Positions 6,450 through 14,009 of a stretch of DNA of 31,262 nucleotides are shown here, piece by piece (position 1 is the stretch's first letter; each line of letters starts with the position of its first letter). A model generated the notes under the pieces. The model did no database searches. It was not told the DNA's origin and worked only from the letters and a program-made list of their open reading frames with translations. Position numbers and translations under genes: made by a program. Location: the IMG/VR virus record IMGVR_UViG_3300042890_002117, positions 1-31,262 of that record. One strand, written 5' to 3'. The DNA is from a virus.

Positions 6450-7280
6450 ATGGCAAAGGAACTTCCATACTTCAGATTTACTGTCCAAGAGTGGCAGAAC
6501 GGTAAAATTTCACTAGAAAGCTATGAGCTTCAAGGTGTATTTATGTCAATATGTGGCTATTATTGGCTACAGGATTGCTGTCTTTCACGCACTTTATTGT
6601 GCAAAAAGTTTCGTGGATATGAAAATTTAGTTGATGAATTGATTGAATTATCTATTTTGAAATTTAATAAAAAAACTGATGAAATAGAGATTACATTCTT
6701 AAATATGCAGTTTGATTTATTGTCGAAAGCTAGACAGAGTAAGCAAAAAGCAGGCTCAATAGGTGGTAAGCAGAAGTCTAGCAATGCTAGAGCTGTGCTA
6801 AAGCAGAATCCTAGCTATAAAGATAAGGATAATGATAATGATAATAATAAAGATAATAATAAAGAGAAAGATAATGTTTTTCAAAATTCTATCGAATTTT
6901 TACACCCTCACGATTTAGAAGATAATAATCAATCCTTAGAAGTTAAAAAAGAAAATACAGTCTTTCCGGTCGGCAAAAATGATGTTGATAACCGAAAGCT
7001 CCAATTTAGAGACAAGCTCATCCCTTTCTTAGATGAATATGGCAAAGATACATTGAGAGACTTTTACAACTATTGGACCGAAAATAGTAAGGATGGATTG
7101 AAGTTTAGAATGGAAGCTCAAAAGTTTTTTGATATAAAAAGGAGATTGGCCACCTGGAACAAATCAGATAAATTTAAACAGGCAGAACCAAAGCAGGAAA
7201 GCAGACTAAGCAAGAACTTATCAGTTTTACAATCAGCATTACAAACACTTAACGAAAGAGAACAAGATGGAATACAATAA
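6450..7280 (+). CDS. Replication initiator-like protein (DUF4373/Lin1244-type N-terminus)
   Basis: This 276-residue protein begins MAKELPYFRFTVQEWQNGKI, the signature of the N-terminal winged-helix domain found in many Bacteroidetes phage and mobile-element replication proteins (DUF4373, Lin1244/Lin1753-like). Residues 1-95 form that domain. Residues 96-165 are a low-complexity basic/Asp-Asn linker coded by GATAAT repeats. The C-terminal part (LIPFLDEYGKDTLRDFYNYW) resembles a DnaD-like or helicase-loading domain. It probably binds the phage origin and starts replication, like lambda O. Its gene overlaps the next by 14 bp, suggesting a coupled pair, and it has its own promoter and a possibly structured leader. 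Confidence 0.78.
   Translation: MAKELPYFRFTVQEWQNGKISLESYELQGVFMSICGYYWLQDCCLSRTLLCKKFRGYENLVDELIELSILKFNKKTDEIEITFLNMQFDLLSKARQSKQKAGSIGGKQKSSNARAVLKQNPSYKDKDNDNDNNKDNNKEKDNVFQNSIEFLHPHDLEDNNQSLEVKKENTVFPVGKNDVDNRKLQFRDKLIPFLDEYGKDTLRDFYNYWTENSKDGLKFRMEAQKFFDIKRRLATWNKSDKFKQAEPKQESRLSKNLSVLQSALQTLNEREQDGIQ
6821..6876 (+). repeat. GATAAT-type microsatellite inside the initiator gene
   Basis: The stretch is built of imperfect GATAAT/AATAAA units, very AT-rich and mostly purine-A on this strand, encoding the Lys/Asp/Asn linker. In lambda the origin lies within the initiator gene, so an AT-rich repeat inside this initiator is a candidate unwinding region. It may equally be simple linker drift. 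Confidence 0.5.
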
Positions 7281-7938
7281 AAAACAATTTATGATTGAAA
7301 TAGCAAAAGCATTTCAGATTACAGGTGACAAAAACTGCACACAGGATGATATATTATTCATTACTGAAACGATGGCTGATGACTGCCAGCAGTATAAGAA
7401 CTTAGACTTTACCGAGCTGTTAAACATAGTAAATTTAGGAGCAAGGAAGAAGCTATGCGAGTTTTTTGGATTGAATGTAGCCACGATCCATTCATGGATT
7501 CAATTCTACTTAAAGTCAGATTATAAGAAAACTTACGATAAGGCAAAGTTTAATCCAAAGGATGAACTTCCTGACTTGACCGAGAGTGCTAAGGATGAGA
7601 TATTCAAAAACACGATTATACCCACCTTGAGAAGCAATAACCTACACGATGCATCATTGCCAGTTATTTACGATTACTTGGCCAAGAATGGCTATATTGA
7701 CATCACAAACGGAGCAGTCAAGCACTTAGCAGAAGCCAAAGAAATGATTAAGACTGATTTATTCAGGAGAAAGGCTGAAGCTTCCAATAAAAGTGATGCC
7801 ACCATCAACAAGTCAATCATGAAGGAGATTGCCTTGATTATGTCAGATGATTACAATCAAAACGATGTTAGGTATTTTGCTAAAATAATCTATATGAAGC
7901 AGATTGATATGGAGCTTTTAGAGGGTAAACTAAAATAA
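7267..7938 (+). CDS. Hypothetical replication-associated protein
   Basis: This 223-residue, mainly helical protein starts at an ATG inside the end of the initiator gene (14-bp overlap). Residues 1-75 resemble N-terminal domains that recur in Bacteroidetes phages next to the initiator (AKAFQITGD, then FTELLNIVNLGARKKLCEFFG followed by a short helix-turn-helix-like NVATIHSWIQFYLKS). No Walker motif is present, so it is not a DnaC-type ATPase. Translational coupling with the initiator suggests a partner in origin binding or helicase loading; this is inference. It ends 42 nt before the O2 operator. Confidence 0.7.
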   Translation: MEYNKKQFMIEIAKAFQITGDKNCTQDDILFITETMADDCQQYKNLDFTELLNIVNLGARKKLCEFFGLNVATIHSWIQFYLKSDYKKTYDKAKFNPKDELPDLTESAKDEIFKNTIIPTLRSNNLHDASLPVIYDYLAKNGYIDITNGAVKHLAEAKEMIKTDLFRRKAEASNKSDATINKSIMKEIALIMSDDYNQNDVRYFAKIIYMKQIDMELLEGKLK

Positions 7939-7980
7939 ACACTATTATAAATCAATAACTTGCAATAATCTTTAATTATC

Positions 7981-8023
7981 TTCAAAATAAATTTTGAATA
8001 TTGAAATATCCTATTTATATTTG
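7981..8023 (+). promoter_or_regulatory. Promoter with palindromic operator (O2)
   Basis: The perfect palindrome TTCAAAATAAATTTTGAA (7981-7998) carries the -33 TTG (7994-7996). Nineteen bp later is the -7 box TATATTTG (8016-8023). The ATG of the 126-residue gene follows after 31 nt. The flank TTTAATTATC upstream is shared with O1. It should drive the recombination genes. Confidence 0.8.
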
Positions 8024-8054
8024 CATATCATTAATCACTAAAAAACAATAAAAA

Positions 8055-8435
8055 ATGACAAAATTAAGAAGCTTATTAGCCATTCACGAGCTAAACATCA
8101 AGACACTTTGCTCCTACGAAAGAACAGCAGAGATGACTAATCATTCACTTGACCTGTACAACTTACAGATGCAAAAACAGAAAGTAAAGGGTATCGAAGA
8201 TGAGATACTTGATCTATTCCAAGCACCTAAGATTACATCTGAAGAACAAGCATTGCTAAATCTTTCTGACTTCTTAGCTACTCAGATTGAAAAGTTGAAT
8301 ACCTTGACGATTGATATTGAAGAAGATGAAGATGAGGAGGAGGAAGAAGAAGAACAGGAGATGTCTGCTGCCGACAAAGAAGAAGAACGTGGCATTGCTG
8401 CTTTTGAAGATGATAGACAAAGTAACTGGGATTAA
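8055..8435 (+). CDS. Acidic protein upstream of the recombination genes
   Basis: This 126-residue protein has a helical N-terminal part (MTKLRSLLAIHELNIKTLCS, central coiled-coil-like helix), then an extremely acidic tract (IDIEEDEDEEEEEEE near 95-109) and the tail AAFEDDRQSNWD. No family is recognised. It is transcribed from the O2 promoter ahead of the ERF annealing protein. Acidic tails occur on ssDNA-binding proteins and on DNA mimics that occupy nucleases or restriction enzymes; either would fit here but neither is shown. The start is preceded by ACTAAAAAACAATAAAAA, the A-rich pattern that also precedes the next gene. Confidence 0.72.
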   Translation: MTKLRSLLAIHELNIKTLCSYERTAEMTNHSLDLYNLQMQKQKVKGIEDEILDLFQAPKITSEEQALLNLSDFLATQIEKLNTLTIDIEEDEDEEEEEEEQEMSAADKEEERGIAAFEDDRQSNWD

Positions 8436-8459
8436 TTAACAAACTAAAAAACAATAAAA

Positions 8460-8996
8460 ATGAAGAATTTATTTAAGGCATTAGCCAACTTTCAAAATGA
8501 AGTACCTGTTATTCTTAAAGACACTCAAGCATACGGTTACAAATATGCTGACCTTCCTGCTGTATTCTCAACCATCAATCCATTGCTAAAAAAGCATGGA
8601 TTGGGATTTACCCAACTGATAAATGGAATGCAAGTAAAGACTATTGTGTTTCACATTGAGTCAGCTGAACAAATTGAAAGCAATACAGACATCCCTCAAG
8701 GAGTCCAACTTAAAGGAATGAACGACTTTCAGGTACTTGGATCAGCCATCACTTACATTCGTAGATATGCTTTATCATCAATTTTAGGATTGGTAACTGA
8801 TAAAGACACAGATGCAAGTGGAGAGCAGACTAAGGAAGCACCAAAAGAAACTGGTAAGAAGCCTTTAATGTTTGAGACAAAGGACTACAACAACTGCTAT
8901 GCTAAATTGCTTGAAGGAGCTATTACACTGGCAACGATTAAACAACATTACTCACTTACTACCGAAGTAGAAAAAGCCTTGAAAAATGCAATCTAA
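8460..8996 (+). CDS. erf: ERF-family single-strand annealing protein
   Basis: This 178-residue protein matches the ERF recombinase family, which coats single-stranded DNA and anneals complementary strands during phage recombination and genome circularisation. The core includes YKYADLPAVFSTINPLLKKH (27-46) and the diagnostic segment GSAITYIRRYALSSILGLVT (94-113) followed by DKDTDA. The C-terminal 55 residues are a short variable tail. It overlaps the exonuclease gene by 11 bp, giving the usual annealing protein/exonuclease pair. ATG context is A-rich. Confidence 0.93.
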   Translation: MKNLFKALANFQNEVPVILKDTQAYGYKYADLPAVFSTINPLLKKHGLGFTQLINGMQVKTIVFHIESAEQIESNTDIPQGVQLKGMNDFQVLGSAITYIRRYALSSILGLVTDKDTDASGEQTKEAPKETGKKPLMFETKDYNNCYAKLLEGAITLATIKQHYSLTTEVEKALKNAI

Positions 8997-9639
8997 CACA
9001 GCACCTGAACGATTCGGCAAATTTACAGCATCTTCCATTTGGAAGTTGCTTGTCGGTGGCAAGGCAAAGGACCAGGAGTTTGGCGAGACTGCCCTAACTT
9101 ACATTGATGAGAAGATAGTTGAAGTACTTACTCAAGAACGACCTTTAAATTTCACTACATCAGCAATGTCATGGGGCATTGAGCATGAGTATATTGCCAA
9201 TGAAAAGTACAAGTCAATGTTTGATATTCAAGATTCCGATATCGAATATTTTGGAATTGAGAATCCTAAATTCTTTCCTTGCCCTAACTTTCCATTGAAT
9301 GCTGGAGCAAGTCCTGATGCCTTACATGGCGATTGGTATGTTGAATTTAAATGTCCTTACAATTCAACTGTGCATCTAAAAAACTTGACTATATCACGAA
9401 TGAAAGAAGGAAAGCTTGATGCATTCAAAAAGCAATACAAGGATTATTATCCACAGATTCAGTATGGAATGTGGTGTACATCCCTCAAACAAGCAAGATT
9501 TGTTTCCTTTGATCCACGATTCAAAGATGAGTTTAACAAGATAGCCATCATTGAGATTCCACTTGATGAGGAGTTTATTAAGGCATTACTAAAGAAGATT
9601 GAATTTGCTGTGGACTGCTTAAATGATGCAATCAAATGA
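8986..9639 (+). CDS. YqaJ/lambda-type recombination exonuclease
   Basis: This 217-residue PD-(D/E)XK nuclease of the YqaJ family probably digests one strand of linear duplex DNA to make ssDNA for the ERF partner. Visible motifs are WGIEHEYIA (63-71, catalytic Glu), AGASPDAL (106-113, Asp111), VEFKCP (119-124, Glu120 and Lys122) and QIQYGMW (157-163). Its start lies within the end of erf and its stop overlaps the next gene by 4 nt, so the three genes are coupled. A TTATCCACA 9-mer at 9447 is explained by the coding sequence. Confidence 0.93.
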   Translation: MQSNTAPERFGKFTASSIWKLLVGGKAKDQEFGETALTYIDEKIVEVLTQERPLNFTTSAMSWGIEHEYIANEKYKSMFDIQDSDIEYFGIENPKFFPCPNFPLNAGASPDALHGDWYVEFKCPYNSTVHLKNLTISRMKEGKLDAFKKQYKDYYPQIQYGMWCTSLKQARFVSFDPRFKDEFNKIAIIEIPLDEEFIKALLKKIEFAVDCLNDAIK

Positions 9640-10070
9640 AGTATAAATCAACTGCCTATATTGAAGATGGAATGCTGAAGCTCCGAAATTCAAAGGAAGC
9701 TACTAAGTTTTGCCAGTCATTAAATTGTGCTGAGTTTACCGTTACTTTTGAGAAGAAGAAAGCCATCAGGAGCTTGGAGCAGAATGCTTACTATTGGTCG
9801 GCAGTAGTGCCACTAATGAGACAAGGATTCGAGGATTTAGGCAATAGCTTTACTTTGGAATCAGCTCATGAATTTATAAAGAGTGAGTTTAACTTCAAAG
9901 AAATTATTAACGAAAAGACAGGCGAAATCAAGCGAGTGCCACAATCAACTACAACACTATCAAAGAGTGAGTTTTGCGAGCTGATAGATAGGTTAAATGT
10001 GTTCTGTGGCGAGTGGTTTGGTTTCAATATTCCTGCACCTGGCGAACAGGTCGAATTAGAATTGCACTAA
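9636..10070 (+). CDS. NinB/Orf-like recombination mediator
   Basis: This 144-residue protein contains KKAIRSLEQNAYYWSAVVPL (41-60), close to the RSxxQNxxxW motif of lambda NinB/Orf, which loads recombinases onto SSB-coated ssDNA. The C-terminal half has helices of the kind seen in that family (LSKSEFCELIDRLNVFCGEW). ATGA overlap with the exonuclease gene supports co-translation. It completes an ERF, exonuclease, NinB recombination module. The family assignment is from motif memory and is moderately secure. Confidence 0.75.
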   Translation: MKYKSTAYIEDGMLKLRNSKEATKFCQSLNCAEFTVTFEKKKAIRSLEQNAYYWSAVVPLMRQGFEDLGNSFTLESAHEFIKSEFNFKEIINEKTGEIKRVPQSTTTLSKSEFCELIDRLNVFCGEWFGFNIPAPGEQVELELH

Positions 10071-10075
10071 AATAA

Positions 10076-10118
10076 TTCAAAATAAATTTTGAATATCAAA
10101 AATAAGATTATATCTTGC
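10076..10118 (+). promoter_or_regulatory. Promoter with palindromic operator (O3)
   Basis: TTCAAAATAAATTTTGAA (10076-10093) is identical to O2. The -33 TTG lies at 10089-10091 and after 19 bp TATCTTGC (10111-10118) is a near match to TAnnTTTG. It lies just after the NinB-like stop and 31 nt before the helicase-methyltransferase ATG, giving that gene its own regulated start. Confidence 0.75.
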
Positions 10119-10149
10119 ACCCATTATCAAACTAAAAAAACAAACTAAA

Positions 10150-12318
10150 ATGAAAAAAGAATACTCTGACTTTTTAAAGTCAAAACAAAAGAATCATATT
10201 TATTCAGGATTCGATATTGAAGAAAATGAGTTAAATAATAACTTATTTCCATTTCAAAAATTTATCGTTAAAAGAGCATTAAAAGCTGGTAAGTATGCTA
10301 TTTTCGCTGATTGTGGATTAGGTAAAACTTTAATGCAATTATCATGGGCAAATGAAGTATCAAAGAAAACAAATAAAAAAGTATTGATATTAGCTCCTTT
10401 AGCTGTTGTTGAACAAACAAGACAAGAAGCAGTTAAATTTAATATTGATATTGATTGCTTTGATGCAGATAATTATGAGCAAATTGCTAATATTGACTGC
10501 TTATCTTATTCAGGAGTAGTTTTAGATGAAAGTAGCATTCTTAAAAACTTTGAAGGAGCTACTAAAAAATTGATATTAGATACTTTTGCCAATACTCCTT
10601 ATAAATTAGCTTGTACAGCAACACCATCTCCTAATGATCCTATGGAGTTGGGCAATCATTCAGAGTTTTTAGATGTAATGAGCCGTAATGAGATGCTTGC
10701 AATGTACTTCGTTCATGATGGTGGAGAGACAGCTAAATGGAGATTAAAAGGTCATGCAATAAAATTATTTTATCAGTTTATTGGTAGCTGGGCAATCATG
10801 CTTAATAAACCTCAGGATATAGGATTTGAAATGCAAGGATATGCATTGCCACAACTTAATATAATTGAAAAGCAAATTATAACTGAGAATAGAGATAATG
10901 GTCAATTATTTAATGATGTTGCAATATCAGCAACTAACTTCAATACTGAGTTAAGAATGACTAAAAAAGAAAGATTGAATGAAGTAGTTAAGATAATTGA
11001 ATCAAAGCCTAATGATAATTTTATAGTATGGATTAAACAAAATGAGGAAGGAGATATGCTTAAAAAATTATTACCTCATGCTGTTGAAGTAAAGGGATCA
11101 GATACTGATAAATGGAAAAAAGAAAAACTATTAGGATTTGCAAATAATGAATTTAGGATTTTAATTACAAAGACTAAAATAGCATCTTTTGGAATGAATT
11201 ATCAAAATTGCCACAATCAAATATTTGCTTCTTTAGATTTTAGTTTTGAAGGATTATATCAGGCAATGAGGAGGTCATATAGATTTGGTCAAAAACATGA
11301 AGTAAATATTTATTTAATAACTACAGATACAATGAGCAACGTAAAACAATCAATTAACAATAAACAAAAACAATTTGAAATTATGCAAGATGAAATGGCT
11401 ATAAGCGTAAATGCTAACTTAAACAATAATACAATGACACAAGCAGACTTTGATATTGAAAGCGAAAACAATGAATGGTTTGATATTAAAAGAGGGGATT
11501 GTGTTGAGCTAATTAAAAATGTACCAAGTGAGACAGTTGGATTAAGTGTATTTAGTCCACCATTTGCTGAGCTTTACACATACTCAAGTCATGTTGAAGA
11601 TATGGGCAATTCAAAAGATTATAATGAATTTTTAGAGCAATTTGGATATCTTATTAAAGAGCTTTATAGAGTTATGATGTCAGGCAGAAACGTAGCTGTG
11701 CATTGTATGGATATTCCAATTCAAAAAGGCAAGCATGGATTTATAGGATTGAGAGATTTTAGTGGATTGCTTTTAAAGGCATTTGAAGAAGCAGGATTTA
11801 TTTATGCATCTCGTGTAACTATTTGGAAAGATCCTGTAATTGAAATGCAAAGAACTAAAGCACTTGGATTGTTACATAAGCAAGTAAAAAAAGATAGCAC
11901 AATGTCAAGAGTTGGTATTCCTGATTATGTAATGATATTTAGAAAGGATGGAGATAGAACTAATCCTGTAACAAGTTTAGATATACCAGTGGACCTTTGG
12001 CAAAAGTACGCATCTCCTGTATGGATGGATATTGACTATGGCAATACTTTAAATGGATTTAGGAATGGTCGTGAAAGCAATGATGAAAAGCATATATGTC
12101 CTTTGCAATTAGATACTATTGAAAGATTAATACATCTTTATAGCAATAAAGGAGATACTGTATTAACTCCGTTTATGGGGATTGGTAGTGAAGTTTATCA
12201 AGCTGTTAAAATGGGCAGAAAAGGTATAGGATTTGAATTAAAAGAAAGCTACTACTCAATAGCAAAGCAAAATGCTCAATCTGCTGTAACTGCAAAGAAT
12301 CAATTAACTTTAATCTAA
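10150..12318 (+). CDS. Fused SNF2-type helicase and beta-class DNA methyltransferase
   Basis: One 722-residue chain joins two enzymes. Residues 1-430 are a superfamily 2 helicase/translocase: Walker A DCGLGKT (54-60), DESS in place of DEAH (126-129), TATP (156-159) and motif VI QAMRRSYRFGQ (371-381), closest to SNF2 proteins. Residues 440-722 are an amino-methyltransferase with motif IV SPPF (469-472) before the AdoMet motif FMGIGS (675-680), that is beta-class order; it could make N6-adenine or N4-cytosine. No nuclease motif is seen, so it is not a complete restriction enzyme. Protection of phage DNA from restriction is the likely role. It has its own O3 promoter, and its codons look more AT-rich than those of neighbouring genes, hinting at separate acquisition. 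Confidence 0.93.
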   Translation: MKKEYSDFLKSKQKNHIYSGFDIEENELNNNLFPFQKFIVKRALKAGKYAIFADCGLGKTLMQLSWANEVSKKTNKKVLILAPLAVVEQTRQEAVKFNIDIDCFDADNYEQIANIDCLSYSGVVLDESSILKNFEGATKKLILDTFANTPYKLACTATPSPNDPMELGNHSEFLDVMSRNEMLAMYFVHDGGETAKWRLKGHAIKLFYQFIGSWAIMLNKPQDIGFEMQGYALPQLNIIEKQIITENRDNGQLFNDVAISATNFNTELRMTKKERLNEVVKIIESKPNDNFIVWIKQNEEGDMLKKLLPHAVEVKGSDTDKWKKEKLLGFANNEFRILITKTKIASFGMNYQNCHNQIFASLDFSFEGLYQAMRRSYRFGQKHEVNIYLITTDTMSNVKQSINNKQKQFEIMQDEMAISVNANLNNNTMTQADFDIESENNEWFDIKRGDCVELIKNVPSETVGLSVFSPPFAELYTYSSHVEDMGNSKDYNEFLEQFGYLIKELYRVMMSGRNVAVHCMDIPIQKGKHGFIGLRDFSGLLLKAFEEAGFIYASRVTIWKDPVIEMQRTKALGLLHKQVKKDSTMSRVGIPDYVMIFRKDGDRTNPVTSLDIPVDLWQKYASPVWMDIDYGNTLNGFRNGRESNDEKHICPLQLDTIERLIHLYSNKGDTVLTPFMGIGSEVYQAVKMGRKGIGFELKESYYSIAKQNAQSAVTAKNQLTLI

Positions 12319-12327
12319 AAAAACATC

Positions 12328-12654
12328 ATGCAATTAGATATATTTACATCCCAAAATTTAAGAGATAAAGGCATTCAACAAGCAATCAATCATGCCGATC
12401 AAGTCAAGCCTTTATGGAGTGAACAAGCCTACAACTGCTTATTAAATTACATCAGATACAATGATGAGTTTATGACTGAAGATGTCAGAGAAGCATCCAA
12501 GAATCAGTTATCTGAGCCACCAAGTGCGAGAGCTTGGGGAGGAATAATAGTCAAGGCAGTTAAATGTGGATTGATTTACCGGAAAGGATTTAAGAACGTA
12601 TCAAATGTAAAAGCTCATTGCACTCCAGCGACTTTATGGGCAGTAAATAAATAA
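12328..12654 (+). CDS. Conserved phage protein, winged-helix-like
   Basis: This 108-residue protein begins MQLDIFTSQNLRDKGIQQAI and contains SEPPSARAWGGIIVKAVKCG and the ending KAHCTPATLWAV. From memory these are landmarks of a small conserved protein common in phages near replication and methylase genes, whose fold appears winged-helix-like. The biochemical role is not established. It starts 9 nt after the helicase-methyltransferase stop and is probably read from the same mRNA; a strong hairpin follows it. Confidence 0.75.
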   Translation: MQLDIFTSQNLRDKGIQQAINHADQVKPLWSEQAYNCLLNYIRYNDEFMTEDVREASKNQLSEPPSARAWGGIIVKAVKCGLIYRKGFKNVSNVKAHCTPATLWAVNK

Positions 12655-12664
12655 ACTATAAATC

Positions 12665-12687
12665 GGCACTAAACTTAATTTAGTGCC
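12665..12687 (+). terminator. Perfect hairpin, possible terminator or processing site
   Basis: GGCACTAAA and TTTAGTGCC form a perfect 9-bp stem with a CTTAA loop. It lies 10 nt after the conserved 108-residue gene. No long T-run follows, so an intrinsic terminator is only one possibility; RNA stabilisation or cleavage is another. The remaining 57 nt up to the next gene include a GCAAATTGCAAAT direct repeat and an A-rich start region. Confidence 0.5.
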
Positions 12688-12744
12688 ATAAATTAGACTA
12701 ACAATTCTCAATTCGCAAATTGCAAATCATAAAATAAACTAAAA

Positions 12745-12954
12745 ATGGAAAAACAAACAGTAACAGAATGGCTATTCGATAAATTATGGGATCAGCCAAG
12801 AGATAAATTTAATTGGTTTGTCTTGTTAAAACAAGCTGAAAAGATGGAGAAGGAGCAGATTGAAGATGCTTATCAACAAGGCTACAATAATGCTTATTTC
12901 AATAATCCTTTAAGCAAAGAACAATATTATCAAGAAACATTTAAAAAAGACTAA
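12745..12954 (+). CDS. Small hypothetical protein, paralogue of the 13250 gene
   Basis: This 69-residue protein has the layout WLFDKLW, then KQAEKMEKEQIEDAYQQGYN, ending YYQETFKKD. The product at 13250-13510 has the same arrangement (NWLINTL, KAKEIERDQLINAHTRAY, YYNQKYKQD). From memory this small helical family is frequent in Bacteroidetes phages; no function is known. It starts after the 12665 hairpin with an A-rich leader and is 1 nt from the next gene. Confidence 0.75.
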   Translation: MEKQTVTEWLFDKLWDQPRDKFNWFVLLKQAEKMEKEQIEDAYQQGYNNAYFNNPLSKEQYYQETFKKD

Positions 12955-12955
12955 C

Positions 12956-13228
12956 ATGACATACCAAAAATACATTGATTTAGGATTTAAGAGAACTGAC
13001 ATGAACGATTCAGTAGAGTTTAAGCAGACTGGCTATTATGGATTTGCTTTAGAGAAACGAATTAATAAAAAACAGATGGTTTGTGTAGTTAGTGGAGAAC
13101 TTGATAATCCAAAATTATACATTAAGAAAAGTAATAGTGATACATATCACATTATGCCAATTTCAACAGAAGCAGTTATTGATTTGCTAACTAAGTATGA
13201 AAGCATTGATTTTACTAAATTTGCTTAA
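12956..13228 (+). CDS. Small hypothetical protein
   Basis: This 90-residue protein is of unknown function, with alternating strands (VEFKQTGYYGFALEKRIN, then MVCVVSGELDNPKLYIKK) and a C-terminal helix. It begins MTYQKYIDLGFKRTDMND. It is placed between the two paralogous small genes and starts 1 nt after the first, so it belongs to the same operon. Confidence 0.72.
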   Translation: MTYQKYIDLGFKRTDMNDSVEFKQTGYYGFALEKRINKKQMVCVVSGELDNPKLYIKKSNSDTYHIMPISTEAVIDLLTKYESIDFTKFA

Positions 13229-13249
13229 TAACCTTTAAAAAAGACTAAC

Positions 13250-13510
13250 ATGGAACAAAAATACACAGCAGTAAATTGGCTAATAAATACTTTAGAAGCT
13301 CTTGAATCCAACCTTGAAAAAGGATTGATTAGTGTTGATGACTTCATCATTGATGTAGCTTGGTCAAAGGACAAAGCCAAAGAGATTGAACGTGATCAGT
13401 TAATTAATGCACACACACGAGCTTATTTAATCGAAGAAGAACATATCAGCAAGGAGTTTGCAGACAAAGTAAGCACCGAATATTACAATCAAAAATATAA
13501 ACAAGATTAA
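13250..13510 (+). CDS. Small hypothetical protein, paralogue of the 12745 gene
   Basis: This 86-residue protein shares the N-terminal Trp helix, the central KAKEIERDQLINAH helix and the YYNQKYKQD ending with the product of 12745-12954, with a 16-residue longer middle. Two divergent copies separated by an unrelated gene suggest an old local duplication or repeated gain. It starts 21 nt after the preceding gene and ends 1 nt before the DnaA-like gene. Confidence 0.75.
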   Translation: MEQKYTAVNWLINTLEALESNLEKGLISVDDFIIDVAWSKDKAKEIERDQLINAHTRAYLIEEEHISKEFADKVSTEYYNQKYKQD

Positions 13511-13511
13511 G

Positions 13512-14009
13512 ATGAATGAATTAGCACCTAATAAGATTGAATTAGCAAATGGAATGCTGGCAGATATCAAGCACCTGGAGATTACACTACTAAATAAGAA
13601 GCTCGAATACTCAAAATATTGCTTTGAAAATGGAGTGCTTGACCTCACACATTTAAAGGCTGATGATGTGATAAACATCGCCTGTGATACATTCAACCTT
13701 ACAAGGAAGCAACTTACAAATGTAGGCAGAAAGGCTGTGATTTGCCAACCAAGACAAGTGCTTATGTACTATTTACATCGAATATTCAATGACCTACGAG
13801 TTACCGAATCAGGCAACAAGCAGGATGGTTTCTTATCTTTAAAAGAGATAGGGAATATCTTTGATAACAAGGATCACTCAACCATCATTCATTCGATTAG
13901 GAAAGTTGAATCATGCATCCAGCAACCTGAATGGAATCCTTTTTTACATAGCTTTTATGTGAAGCTGAAAGATGCCATCTTCTCTAAAATTGGAGTTGAT
14001 ATTAAATAA
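13512..14009 (+). CDS. Stand-alone DnaA domain IV-like DNA-binding protein
   Basis: In this 165-residue protein, residues 45-160 look like the DnaA C-terminal DNA-binding domain (Bac_DnaA_C): a helix pair around DDVINIACDTFNLTRKQLTN, the RQVLMYYLHR helix, LSLKEIGNIFDNKDHSTIIH and the signature DHSTIIHSIRKVE (121-133), the equivalent of the DnaA box-reading helix. There is no AAA+ ATPase, so it cannot melt an origin alone. It could bind DnaA boxes to compete with host DnaA, or act at the phage origin or as a regulator. The N-terminal 44 residues look like a helical oligomerisation segment. It joins the XRE gene by a TAATG junction. Confidence 0.85.
   Translation: MNELAPNKIELANGMLADIKHLEITLLNKKLEYSKYCFENGVLDLTHLKADDVINIACDTFNLTRKQLTNVGRKAVICQPRQVLMYYLHRIFNDLRVTESGNKQDGFLSLKEIGNIFDNKDHSTIIHSIRKVESCIQQPEWNPFLHSFYVKLKDAIFSKIGVDIK

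Noticed and set aside
1639-9455. Two TTATCCACA DnaA-box 9-mers (1639-1647 and 9447-9455).
   Set aside because: Both lie within coding sequence that explains them, they are far apart, and a rough chance estimate gives close to one such match in the window. Not an origin cluster.
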